A stretch of DNA of 64,000 nucleotides from Tidjanibacter sp. (GTDB lineage: Bacteria; Bacteroidota; Bacteroidia; Bacteroidales; Rikenellaceae): the NCBI GenBank assembly GCA_017631375.1, contig JAGBTK010000051.1, positions 1 through 64,000 of the forward strand, given 5' to 3'. Under the pieces are notes generated by a model, which had not been told where the DNA came from, searched no databases, and worked only from the letters and a program-made list of their open reading frames with translations. Of this stretch, positions 17,867 through 26,111 are shown piece by piece. The position numbers were made by a program, and so were the translations under genes. Every line of letters begins with the position of its first letter. Positions within the stretch are counted from its first letter, which is position 1.

Positions 17867-19144
17867 ATGAAAAAAACTATTCTTTTGTGTGCTGCAGCAT
17901 TCGCTATGGCATCGTGCAACTCTGAGAAGGAGGCTGCAATCGTTGAGAACATCGTTGCTTACACCGAGGTTGGTGATACTGCAATGAGAGTTAACGCTAT
18001 CGAGATTACTGTTAGCAATCCCAAGTCATTGAAGGGTCTGACCGCTGAGGACTTCGACTTCATTAACAACGCTCCCGATGGTTTTGTAAATCCTGAGACC
18101 GGCGGTGCTATTGAGGTATATGCTGAGGATGGTATCGTGGTTACCCGCAACAAGAATGTACTCCGCATCGAGGCTACTCCTTTCAATATCAGTGGTGCTC
18201 GTGGACAGGGCTGGCGTAATGAGCCTTGGCAGCTGATTTGTGCAGCTGACAGCAACCTCAATGTGTCGCTCGCAGATGTTAACGACCGTCGTATTGATGT
18301 GCTTGACGACTGTATCAAGGGTGAGTTTACCTATGCAGGTCTGACTCGCGAGTATATCCTCCACCTGCCTAAGGATGAGAAGGGTAACGTAATTGAGAAC
18401 GCACCTCTGCTCGTATGGCAGATTGGTGGTGGCGAATACAATCGCGATCTTATGACTGCTGCAACTGCAAACCGTTGCATCGTGTCGCTTCCCGACGAGG
18501 GTGTGCCTTGTGCTACTCTGATGTTTGCTATCGCTAACCCCAACTACTCTTACAGCGCATCGTTGGATCCCGAGCGTATTAAGCTCGTTGACCGCAACAA
18601 CGCACTCCAGATGGCATTTATAGACCAGCTGATTGCTGAGGGTAAGGTTGATGGCAGCAAGCTCTTCTGTGCAGGTGCATCGAGCGGTGGTGGTTGCACT
18701 ATGCGCTTTATGATGCAGTTCCCCGACCGCTTCAAGGCTGCTATCCCCTGCTGCGCTATGGACCCCATCGTTCCTATCCACCAGGTGAAGGAGAAGTATG
18801 ATGGTCAGTTTACCGACGACCTTGTAGCTGCTTTCCAGGATAAGGTTTACAAGTGGAACGGTACCGATATGGTGTTGAGCGATATCGACACTGAGGCTTT
18901 CGTTAACCTGCCTATGTTCTTCGTTCACGCTGAGTCGGATACCACTTGCAAGGTTATCAGCTCGCACGCATACTATGGTGCTCGTGAGCGTCTGGGCGCA
19001 AAGAACGACAAGATCCAGATCTACGACGACGCTTATATGCAGAAGTTCGGTATCTCGAAGATGATTAGCCACTTCTCGTGGGTACCCCTGCTCAACGACT
19101 ACTCGGAGGGTACTGCAATGGATTGGTTGGTTAAGCAGATGTAA
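17867..19144 (+). CDS. exported alpha/beta-hydrolase lipoprotein
   Basis: 425-residue lipoprotein (lipobox AMASC, Cys17). The first ~130 residues look like an Ig-like/unknown beta domain. From about residue 150 an alpha/beta hydrolase of the polyhydroxybutyrate depolymerase/esterase kind follows, with nucleophile elbow GASSGG (Ser272), MQFPDRFKAAIP after it, HAESDTTC as the acidic region and ISHFSW as the likely His. Similar proteins in gut Bacteroidota are annotated as prolyl-oligopeptidase-like or PHB-depolymerase-like; the substrate is not evident. Own promoter and terminator, so it is probably monocistronic. Confidence 0.75.
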   Translation: MKKTILLCAAAFAMASCNSEKEAAIVENIVAYTEVGDTAMRVNAIEITVSNPKSLKGLTAEDFDFINNAPDGFVNPETGGAIEVYAEDGIVVTRNKNVLRIEATPFNISGARGQGWRNEPWQLICAADSNLNVSLADVNDRRIDVLDDCIKGEFTYAGLTREYILHLPKDEKGNVIENAPLLVWQIGGGEYNRDLMTAATANRCIVSLPDEGVPCATLMFAIANPNYSYSASLDPERIKLVDRNNALQMAFIDQLIAEGKVDGSKLFCAGASSGGGCTMRFMMQFPDRFKAAIPCCAMDPIVPIHQVKEKYDGQFTDDLVAAFQDKVYKWNGTDMVLSDIDTEAFVNLPMFFVHAESDTTCKVISSHAYYGARERLGAKNDKIQIYDDAYMQKFGISKMISHFSWVPLLNDYSEGTAMDWLVKQM

Positions 19145-19208
19145 TTTTTGCTCGGACAATAAATCAGATAAATCCCTAAATGGTATAGGCTGCAAAGCCT
19201 AATGAATA

Positions 19209-19246
19209 AAAAATCCCGCTACCTTCGCAAAGGTGGCGGGATTTTG
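19209..19246 (+). terminator. terminator after the 17.9-kb hydrolase
   Basis: AATCCCGC-ACCTT stem with CGCA loop and matching AAGGT-GCGGGATT arm, one mismatch, ending in TTTTG. Confidence 0.9.
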
Positions 19247-19311
19247 TTGTTTGGGGATTTTGTTTGTTCGGGAAAAATGCTTTATCTTTATAGAGCAAAA
19301 TGTGGCGGAGT

Positions 19312-19518
19312 ATGAAGCGTAAGATAATTGCAATCTATAATTTCTATGTTGACGGCTTCAAGAATATGACTTGGGGCAGGCAGCTATGGTGGCTTATTTT
19401 GCTCAAAGCAGTACTACTGTTCTTGGTGCTGAGACTCTTTTTCTTCAAACCCATTCTTGCGGGCAAGAGCGATGAGCAGAAGATCGAATATGTCAGCACC
19501 GAACTCCTGACACGCTAG
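19312..19518 (+). CDS. DUF4492 small membrane protein linked to cytochrome bd
   Basis: 68-residue protein: basic N-terminus (MKRKIIAIYNFYVDGFKNM), one strong transmembrane helix (LWWLILLKAVLLFLVLRLFFF) and a short polar tail. This is the DUF4492 family, which in Bacteroidota is regularly found directly before cydA and may be a small subunit or assembly factor of the bd oxidase. ATG 19312 is preferred over the in-frame ATG 19300 because family members start at the basic segment. A weak promoter-like TATCTTTA is at 19283-19290. Confidence 0.85.
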   Translation: MKRKIIAIYNFYVDGFKNMTWGRQLWWLILLKAVLLFLVLRLFFFKPILAGKSDEQKIEYVSTELLTR

Positions 19519-19575
19519 TTTTATGCATTTTTACGCTATATCTAATAGTTACTAATAACCTAATAATGTAAACTT

Positions 19576-21063
19576 ATGGTAGAATCTGCATTGGTTGGTT
19601 GGTCGAGATTGCAGTTTGCGCTCACCGCCGGTTACCACTGGATTTTTGTCCCGCTCACTCTGGGTCTGGCTGTGATTATGGCTGTGATGGAGAGTGTCTA
19701 TGTCAAGACAGGGGACGAGTTTTGGAAGAAGACAGCCAAATTCTGGATGAAACTCTTTGCTATCAACTTTGCAGTTGGTATCGCTACGGGTATCATCTTG
19801 GAGTTCCAATTTGGCACCAATTGGAGTAACTACTCGTGGTTTGTGGGCGATATCTTCGGTGCGCCACTCGCCATTGAGGGTATTTTTGCCTTCTTTATGG
19901 AGGCCACCTTCTTCGCGGTGATGTTCTTCGGCTGGGAGAAGGTGAGCAAGCGCACACACCTTGTCACAACATGGCTGACGGGTATTGGTGCCGCTATTTC
20001 GGCTCTATGGATTCTTATCGCCAATAGTTGGATGCAACACCCTGTGGGTATGGAGTTTAACCCCGATACCGTACGCCACGAGATGGTCGATTTTTGGGCT
20101 TTGGTACTCAACCCCGTTGCTATCTCCAAGTTCTTCCACTCGGTGTTTAGCGGCTGGATGACGGGTGCTATCTTCGCTATCGGTATCAGTTGCTGGTATC
20201 TGCTCAAAAAGCGCGAGACCCGCTTTGCGCTGGCAAGTATCCGTGTGTCGGCTATTGTGGGCATTATCGGTACCTTTGCCGTTATGCTCAGTGGCGATAG
20301 TTCGGGTATTCACGTGGCTAAGTATCAACCGATGAAACTCGCTGCAGCAGAGGGACTTATGGATGGTGGCGAGCGCGCTCCGTTCTCGATAGTTCCTGGC
20401 GTTGAGGTGCCGGGTATGCTCTCGATTCTCGCTACTCACGATATTAACGGCTATGTCCCCGGTATCAATAATCTGCTCGATGGCTACACTACTCCCGAGG
20501 GCGTGGTTGTCCCCTCGGCAGAGGAGAGAATCGAGCGTGGTAAGAGCGCTATTGAGGCATTTAGCGACTATCGTACGCTGCGTGAGAGTGACCCTGCGGC
20601 TGCTGCTGAGGCACGCAAGGTGCTTGATGAGAATATCGACTACTTTGGCTATGGATATATCGACTCGCCTGAGGAACTTGTGCCATCCGTGGGGTTGGTC
20701 TATTGGGCTTTCCGTGTGATGGTTGGTCTGGGTTGCGCACTCCTTTTGTTGATGGTGGTGGTGCTCTGGGCCGAGTTTAAGAAAAAGCTGACCAAGATGA
20801 CTTGGCTGCAATGGGTGGCATTGTTCTCGATTCCGTTTGTCTATTTTGCCGGTCAGGCGGGTTGGATTGTGGCAGAGGCAGGTCGCCAGCCATGGGTGAT
20901 TGAGGGGTTGTTGCCCACCAAGGCGGCAGTGTCGAGTGTTAGTGTAGGTGCGGTGCAGACCACCTTCTTCCTCTTCGTGGCTATCTTCACCCTCTTCCTC
21001 GTTATCGAGTTGCGCATATTGATTAAGGCTATCAAGAAGGGTCCCGAGATTGAAAACCAATAA
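19576..21063 (+). CDS. cydA: cytochrome bd ubiquinol oxidase subunit I
   Basis: 495-residue CydA, carrying haems b558, b595 and d and the quinol-oxidising site; it reduces O2 to water at low oxygen, protecting an anaerobe and supporting nanaerobic respiration. Typical segments are visible: LTAGYHWIFVPLTLGL with the haem His, the ATFFAVMFFGWEKV helix, and GWMTGAIFAIGISCWYLL. The periplasmic Q-loop is of the short type expected outside Proteobacteria. About nine transmembrane helices. It is followed 12 nt later by cydB. Confidence 0.96.
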   Translation: MVESALVGWSRLQFALTAGYHWIFVPLTLGLAVIMAVMESVYVKTGDEFWKKTAKFWMKLFAINFAVGIATGIILEFQFGTNWSNYSWFVGDIFGAPLAIEGIFAFFMEATFFAVMFFGWEKVSKRTHLVTTWLTGIGAAISALWILIANSWMQHPVGMEFNPDTVRHEMVDFWALVLNPVAISKFFHSVFSGWMTGAIFAIGISCWYLLKKRETRFALASIRVSAIVGIIGTFAVMLSGDSSGIHVAKYQPMKLAAAEGLMDGGERAPFSIVPGVEVPGMLSILATHDINGYVPGINNLLDGYTTPEGVVVPSAEERIERGKSAIEAFSDYRTLRESDPAAAAEARKVLDENIDYFGYGYIDSPEELVPSVGLVYWAFRVMVGLGCALLLLMVVVLWAEFKKKLTKMTWLQWVALFSIPFVYFAGQAGWIVAEAGRQPWVIEGLLPTKAAVSSVSVGAVQTTFFLFVAIFTLFLVIELRILIKAIKKGPEIENQ

Positions 21064-21075
21064 ATCGAACAAACT

Positions 21076-22218
21076 ATGATTGACTATATATTTTTACAGA
21101 ACTATTGGTGGTTCATTATTTCTCTGCTGGGCGGATTGTTGGTCTTTCTGCTCTTTGTGCAGGGCGGTAATGCGCTGATTTTCCTGGCAGGCAAGAGCGA
21201 GGATGAACGCGAACTGATTATCAACTCGACAGGTCGCAAGTGGGAACTCACCTTTACTACTCTTGTGACTTTTGGCGGTGCTTTTTTCGCCTCGTTCCCA
21301 CTCTTTTATAGCACAAGTTTTGGCGGCGCATATTGGGTGTGGATTCTGATTCTTATCACTTTTGTTTTCCAGGCTGTGTCGTATGAGTTTCAGGGTAAGG
21401 CGGGTAATCTGTTGGGCAAGAACGCTTTCCGCACCTTCCTGACGATTAATGGTTGCTTGGCTCCGCTGCTGATTGGTACGGCTGTCGGTACCTTCTTTAC
21501 AGGGTCGCAGTTTGTGGTTGATAAGGCGGCAGTGGCCGATATCGGCTCGCCCGTGATTAGCCGTTGGATGAGTGGTTGGCACGGCTTGGAGGCTGTGGCA
21601 GAGCCATTCAATGTAGGTTTCGGTCTGATGGTGATGTGCTTGGCGGTGAGCCTTGGCGCACTCTATATGATTAACAATATCGACAATGAAAGCCTCGCAG
21701 GACAACTGCGCAAGGCACTCACTGTCAGCTTTGCAGGCTTTCTGGTGACTTTGGTGTTTGTGCTTGTGAAGCTGTTGACGATGGATGGCTTTGCGGTCGA
21801 TGCCGAGGGCGTTGTGTTAATGGAGAGTCATAAGTATCTGCACAACCTCTTGCAGATGCCTGTGGTGCTGATTCTCTTTCTTGTGGGGGCAGTGCTTCTG
21901 GTGTGGGGCGTTGTGGCTACTCTCTTGAAGAGTGGCTTTAAGCGCGGTATCTGGCTCTCGGGTGCGGGTACTGTGATGGCTGTGATGGCTCTGTTTATGA
22001 TTGCGGGCTATAACAATACTGCATTCTACCCCTCGACCTATGATTTGCAGTCGTCGCTCACGCTGGCGAATAGCTGTTCGAGCGAGTTTACCCTCAAAAC
22101 TATGGCTGTGGTGTCGCTGATTATCCCCTTTGTGGTGGCCTATATCGCCTACTTCTGGCACAAGATGGACAAGAAGTCCCTAACCACCGAGGAACTTAAA
22201 AATAGCGATAAGTACTAA
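21076..22218 (+). CDS. cydB: cytochrome bd ubiquinol oxidase subunit II
   Basis: 380-residue polytopic partner of CydA, with eight or nine hydrophobic helices. The N-terminal NYWWFIISLLGGLLVFLLFVQGG segment and the FQAVSYEFQGKAGN region are typical of Bacteroidota CydB. No cydC/cydD transporter genes are adjacent. The gene ends the operon, with a terminator 20 nt behind its stop. Confidence 0.95.
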   Translation: MIDYIFLQNYWWFIISLLGGLLVFLLFVQGGNALIFLAGKSEDERELIINSTGRKWELTFTTLVTFGGAFFASFPLFYSTSFGGAYWVWILILITFVFQAVSYEFQGKAGNLLGKNAFRTFLTINGCLAPLLIGTAVGTFFTGSQFVVDKAAVADIGSPVISRWMSGWHGLEAVAEPFNVGFGLMVMCLAVSLGALYMINNIDNESLAGQLRKALTVSFAGFLVTLVFVLVKLLTMDGFAVDAEGVVLMESHKYLHNLLQMPVVLILFLVGAVLLVWGVVATLLKSGFKRGIWLSGAGTVMAVMALFMIAGYNNTAFYPSTYDLQSSLTLANSCSSEFTLKTMAVVSLIIPFVVAYIAYFWHKMDKKSLTTEELKNSDKY

Positions 22219-22237
22219 TCTGCCATCTACTTACACT

Positions 22238-22269
22238 AAGCGAGCACCTCATTTCGGGGTGCTCGCTTT
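22238..22269 (+). terminator. cydAB terminator
   Basis: 11-bp stem AAGCGAGCACC and its complement around a 9-nt loop, followed by a short T-tract. Confidence 0.85.
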
Positions 22270-22295
22270 GGTGTAGTATTTTGCGATATTTTGGT

Positions 22296-22303
22296 TATAT
22301 TTG
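22296..22303 (+). promoter_or_regulatory. -7 promoter box for the DUF819 gene
   Basis: TATATTTG, 28 nt before the start codon. Confidence 0.5.
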
Positions 22304-22331
22304 TCGCCGAAATCGACTATAATTATAGCCT

Positions 22332-23492
22332 ATGTTTGCAAAAATACTGCTTGTATTATTCTATCTGCTCGCCCCTGCCGGAGTGCTGTGGGCTACTCGT
22401 AAGTTTGAAGTTTTCCGTCGCCTTGGGCCTGTGTTGTCGCTCTATATCCTTGGCGTAGTGGTTGCCAATGTTGGCATATTTCCCTCTGACCCTGAGGCAC
22501 ATAGTTCTTTTCTCGCCTTCCAGGAGAGTGTGTCGGAGATACTTGTGCCATTGGCACTACCGATGATGCTCTTTGGTTGTAACTTCAAGAATTTTTCGGT
22601 TGGCAAGAGCCTGCGCGCCTTTATTATTGGTGTGCTTTCGGTAGTGGCTATCGTTGTGGCGAGCTATATGATGTTTGCCGATAAACTCGGTGCTGAGGCA
22701 CCCAAGATGGCGGCTTCGCTCGTGGGTCAATATACGGGCGGTGCGGCAAACCTTGCCTCGGTAAAGCAGATGGTGGGGCTTAGTACGGAGAATTTTGTGA
22801 TGCTCTCAACCTGCAACCTTATTGTGTCGTTCTTCTACCTGATGTTCCTGATGGGTGGCGGTGTTACTATGGCGCGTAAGATTGTGGGTCGCAAAAGCTA
22901 TGTGGTGCAAGAGGTTGAGGTCAATGATGAGAATCCCTATCGCGACTTTGCAAAGCGTGAGTCTATCGTGCAGCTGCTCAAAGTGTTGGGCGTGTCGCTT
23001 GTGGTGATGGGTATCTCTGTGGGCGTGGGCACGGTTGTGGGTGGCGAATCGGGAATCTCGATGGTGGCACTCATCCTCACAATTACCACTCTGTCGCTGC
23101 TGATGACCTTGTCGAAGAGGGTGCGCAACTGGGATAAGAGCTACGATGCGGGTATGTATATCATCTATGTATTCTGCTTGGTTATGGCGACTATGGCCGA
23201 CCTCTCGTCCATTAATTGGCAGCAGAGTCTATTTGTGCTTCTGTTCCAGGCGGTTATTATCTTTGGCTCGCTGTTTATGACAATCTTGTTTGCTCGCCCC
23301 CTGGGTGTAGACGCCGATACGGCAGTTATCACCTCGAATACCCTTGTGAACTCGCCCGTGTGCGTGCCGATGATTGCCGCCACGATGAAGAATAGAGATG
23401 TCGTTGTTGTGGGCATCACCAACGGCCTCGCAGGTTACGCTGTCGGCAACTACCTCGGCTACCTCATCTTCCAACTGCTGATGGTGTTGTAG
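22332..23492 (+). CDS. DUF819 family membrane protein
   Basis: 386-residue integral membrane protein with about ten to eleven hydrophobic segments, of the DUF819 (YjcL-like) family. Conserved features are the GQYTGGAANLASVKQMVGL loop in the first half and NTLVNSPVCVPMIAATMKNRD in the second, giving the two-repeat look of a secondary transporter. Substrate is unknown. It has its own promoter box and is independent of the cyd operon. Nothing in its surroundings suggests a pathway. Confidence 0.8.
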   Translation: MFAKILLVLFYLLAPAGVLWATRKFEVFRRLGPVLSLYILGVVVANVGIFPSDPEAHSSFLAFQESVSEILVPLALPMMLFGCNFKNFSVGKSLRAFIIGVLSVVAIVVASYMMFADKLGAEAPKMAASLVGQYTGGAANLASVKQMVGLSTENFVMLSTCNLIVSFFYLMFLMGGGVTMARKIVGRKSYVVQEVEVNDENPYRDFAKRESIVQLLKVLGVSLVVMGISVGVGTVVGGESGISMVALILTITTLSLLMTLSKRVRNWDKSYDAGMYIIYVFCLVMATMADLSSINWQQSLFVLLFQAVIIFGSLFMTILFARPLGVDADTAVITSNTLVNSPVCVPMIAATMKNRDVVVVGITNGLAGYAVGNYLGYLIFQLLMVL

Positions 23493-23555
23493 GGGAGGGG
23501 TGTTGCATAAGAGGCAACTAATGCATAACTTTGTCTAAACCAAACTGCAAGACCT

Positions 23556-24368
23556 ATGAAAGAAGCCGGTTATGTATATATTTTGACCAATCCGAGTTTC
23601 AAGGAGGATTGGGTGAAAATTGGCAAGAGTTCCCGCCCTGTGGACATCCGTTCCAAAGAGTTGGATAATACCGCCGTGCCCCTGCCATTTGAAATCTACG
23701 CAACCTTAAAGACGGTGAAGTATTCGGAGGTGGAGCGTGCTGTACATCAAACAATTGATAGTTTGACGGACTTGCGAATCCGCCAAAATAGAGAGTTCTT
23801 CAATATTACTCCAAGCGAAGCCCTAAATATCCTCAAGCGTATGGCAACAATGCTGGATGATGCGGAGATAGTGGAGTACAAAAAAGAAGAGGTTGTAAAT
23901 GAGGTTGCTAAGACTGATAAGTTACAACCACGTCACGAAAAGAGGAAGGCTTTTTGGATAGAATTCATTCAATACTGCAAAGATAATGATGGTGTTTATG
24001 CTAATAACTCGCCCGTGGGGGAGAATTGGATTGGTAAATCAATTCGTGTTCCTTATGGTATAAATATGTGGGCTGTTATTGGTTATAACTTTGCCAGAAT
24101 TGAGATATATTTTAATTCCGGTAATAAAGATACCAATAAAGAGGTTTACGACTATCTCTATTCCCGCAAAGATGAGATAGAAACAGAATATGGGCAACCG
24201 CTAATTTGGCAGAGATTGACTGATAAAGTCACTTGCCGTATTAAAGATGAAAGAGAGTATCAATGTTTTGATTTAGAAGATAAAACGGAATTGTTTGCAT
24301 TTATGAAAGATGCAAGCGATAAGATGTCGGTTATCTTCCATAACTATATTCTGGAGTACCAAAAGTAG
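23556..24368 (+). CDS. GIY-YIG (T5orf172-like) plus DUF4268 protein
   Basis: 270-residue cytoplasmic protein. Residues 5-90 form a GIY-YIG-type nuclease fold: GYVYIL (5-10), VKIGKS (20-25), an Arg in SSRPVDIRSKEL and a later Glu in EVERAVH. Residues about 130-268 match DUF4268 (RKAFWIEFIQYC ... GYNFARIEIYFNS ... WQRLTDKVTCRI), a domain also found in restriction-like and defence proteins. The gene is clearly richer in A+T than its neighbours, uses many AAA/ATA/TAT codons, and stands alone between terminators, which suggests transfer. A DNA-cleaving defence or mobile-element role is inference. Confidence 0.8.
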   Translation: MKEAGYVYILTNPSFKEDWVKIGKSSRPVDIRSKELDNTAVPLPFEIYATLKTVKYSEVERAVHQTIDSLTDLRIRQNREFFNITPSEALNILKRMATMLDDAEIVEYKKEEVVNEVAKTDKLQPRHEKRKAFWIEFIQYCKDNDGVYANNSPVGENWIGKSIRVPYGINMWAVIGYNFARIEIYFNSGNKDTNKEVYDYLYSRKDEIETEYGQPLIWQRLTDKVTCRIKDEREYQCFDLEDKTELFAFMKDASDKMSVIFHNYILEYQK

Positions 24369-24426
24369 GCGGGATTGACTCGCTGCGCTCGTCTTTCCCT
24401 TGGGGATGTATCTATAATGAAAACAT

Positions 24427-24457
24427 AAGGAGGTCAAAGTTGACCTCCTTTATTTTT
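24427..24457 (+). terminator. terminator after the GIY-YIG gene
   Basis: Perfect 11-bp arms AAGGAGGTCAA / TTGACCTCCTT (24427-24437, 24440-24450) followed by TATTTTTT. Confidence 0.9.
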
Positions 24458-24465
24458 TATATTCA

Positions 24466-24503
24466 TTTTGAAGTAGTTAACGGTTTTCGAACTCACTTCA
24501 AAA
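24466..24503 (-). terminator. possible terminator of the hydrolase gene
   Basis: 9-bp inverted repeat TTTTGAAGT / ACTTCAAAA with a 20-nt loop just past the stop of the minus-strand gene. The T-tract is poor, so the call is weak. Confidence 0.35.
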
Positions 24504-24540
24504 CCACCCAAAATACCCGTTATTCCCGAAATCTCCCTAG

Positions 24541-25692
24541 CTAAGCCAGCAGAAACTCTGTTGCCGAGTCGAAGATAGAGTTGAACGAACTAATCACCTC
24601 GGGGTTATTGCTCTGCGTACCGGAGGGGAAGGGGGCTTGGTGGGAGTACTCGAATGGGAAGTCGCGCTCCTCGATTACTCTCTTGCCCAACTCAATGGGA
24701 TAGAGGCAGGTAGCACCGTCGGTGGTCATCACCTTGTCGTGGCGCATAGTGATAATATGTACTCTCTCGCCAAGTGCCGCCAATCTCTTCTCACGCTCCT
24801 CGCGCAGGTGGTCGGGACGTAGCAGCAGACGGAAGGCGTGATCAAATTCGGAGCCGACACCGGTCGAGGGCGTGGAGTTGATAAAGATATTGCCGTAGTA
24901 GCTATGGAGTGCCTCAAAGGAGCTGCCGTCAAGGATATTCTTCGCCAGACCGTTCATCTTATTAAACGACGAGCCACCCATAAAGATAAACAATCGGCTC
25001 TCATCAAGCAGTCCGTCAGGGTTGGCGAGCATCATCACCTGAGCCGCCATAGCACCTATCGAATAGCCGAAGAGGTCGCAACGGCTCCCCTTGCGGAATA
25101 ACGAGTGGTCGCCACGCTCAATCTGAGCAAGTAGCTGGCTGAGGTTATAGCAGCTCTCAATACCTGAGGTGTAGAAACGATAGGGCGCGTCTGAGATGCG
25201 GGCAGAGAGGGTGACATTGGCAAACGAAGCCTCGCTATTCTCGGGATTGCTTGCCGAGCGCAACTTATGCCAGAGAAGGGTGCGACGCGGATTGTACCAA
25301 TCGGCAGGAGTGCGGTTCATATGGAAGGCAAGCGGGAAGAGAATCACAGGACGACGGGTCTGATATGCCAAACGGTCTGCCCAAGCGAGATATTTGGCCC
25401 ACGAACGCTCGTTGAGGCCGTGGAGCAGGATTGTGGCGCGGTCGAAGTGTTCGCCACAGCCGTGCGGTACAAAGATATTATAGGTGAAACCTCGGTTTTC
25501 GCTCACCTGCTCGTCGCGAATATCGGCGTAGTCAAAGACGGGCAGCCCCTTCTGCAAAGCATTAATCTGCTCTGCACCAAGTGCTTGCTCAAAGCGAAAA
25601 CGATAAATATCGGTATTTGCGCCAACCGTAAATTCGGATGCGGACGAAAACAAACTCCACAGATTCTCTGTATAACTCTTAAAATCGAACAT
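24541..25692 (-). CDS. alpha/beta-hydrolase of unknown substrate (DUF6051-like)
   Basis: 383-residue soluble protein. It has an alpha/beta-hydrolase layout: TILLHGLNERSW, a long cap segment, nucleophile elbow FGYSIGAMAA (a GYSIG serine), RHDKVMTTD as the acidic region and a C-terminal FEYSHQAPFP histidine. The pattern resembles the uncharacterised DUF6051 family of Bacteroidota. The frame is open for another 82 codons upstream, but that part is Cys/Lys-rich and covers a structured leader, so ATG at 25692 is chosen. It is divergent from the LytTR regulator gene at 26112. Confidence 0.7.
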   Translation of the reverse strand: MFDFKSYTENLWSLFSSASEFTVGANTDIYRFRFEQALGAEQINALQKGLPVFDYADIRDEQVSENRGFTYNIFVPHGCGEHFDRATILLHGLNERSWAKYLAWADRLAYQTRRPVILFPLAFHMNRTPADWYNPRRTLLWHKLRSASNPENSEASFANVTLSARISDAPYRFYTSGIESCYNLSQLLAQIERGDHSLFRKGSRCDLFGYSIGAMAAQVMMLANPDGLLDESRLFIFMGGSSFNKMNGLAKNILDGSSFEALHSYYGNIFINSTPSTGVGSEFDHAFRLLLRPDHLREEREKRLAALGERVHIITMRHDKVMTTDGATCLYPIELGKRVIEERDFPFEYSHQAPFPSGTQSNNPEVISSFNSIFDSATEFLLA

Positions 25693-25912
25693 TTTTCTCT
25701 TACTTTTTAATTGACATTCGCCACCTTTCTTGGTACGCAGCAGGTACTCAAAGTAGCGGTTGCTAAAAATGTGTAAGATAGCGTTCGGTTTTGCGGTGTA
25801 GGTCTGTGCTGTAAAAATGACCGACGGACGGCTACACACAGCATAGAACGTTTTCTTACGAAAGTTAAATTTTGCTGTCCGTCGGTCCGTGTTTTTTTTG
25901 ACTTTCGTATTG
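25693..25912 (-). ncRNA. long structured leader of the hydrolase gene
   Basis: A minus-strand -7 box TATGTTTG (25920-25913) implies a leader of about 210 nt. Two inverted repeats in it are interleaved: GACCGACGGAC (25819-25829) with GTCCGTCGGTC (25877-25887), and ACGAAAGT (25858-25865) with ACTTTCGT (25901-25908). Order A-B-A'-B' gives a pseudoknot or two mutually exclusive hairpins. No known riboswitch class is recognised. Confidence 0.4.
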
Positions 25913-25920
25913 CAAACATA
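25913..25920 (-). promoter_or_regulatory. -7 promoter box for the hydrolase gene
   Basis: TATGTTTG on the minus strand. A small perfect palindrome ACCTGACAGGT lies upstream at 25962-25972. Confidence 0.45.
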
Positions 25921-26010
25921 GCACACACTTTGAGCCATTGCAAATTAATGGTCTATACACTACCTGACAGGTGCTAAAAGTGTAATTTACGGGGTAAAAA
26001 TCACTAAATA

Positions 26011-26081
26011 GGGGTGAAATTCGGCTTTGAGAGAATAATGAATTGGGATTATTCCTATATTTGTGGGGTGAAATTCGCCCC
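26011..26081. promoter_or_regulatory. LytTR gene promoter with 13-bp direct repeat
   Basis: GGGGTGAAATTCG occurs at 26011-26023 and 26065-26077, 54 bp apart. The second copy extends to GGGGTGAAATTCGCCCC, a near-palindrome, just behind the -7 box TATATTTG (26056-26063). This looks like a paired operator, possibly for the regulator itself. Confidence 0.5.
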
Positions 26082-26111
26082 AATAGGAGGGGTATTCTAA
26101 GTGAGTGGAGT

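Noticed and set aside
24401..24470. Attachment site or integration boundary at the GIY-YIG gene
   Set aside because: No integrase, no tRNA and no direct repeats flanking the gene were found; only terminators.
25693..25938. N-terminal 82-codon extension of the alpha/beta hydrolase
   Set aside because: The segment covers a -7 box and interleaved inverted repeats, is Cys/Lys/Arg-rich and unlike the rest of the protein; the ATG at 25692 gives a normal start.
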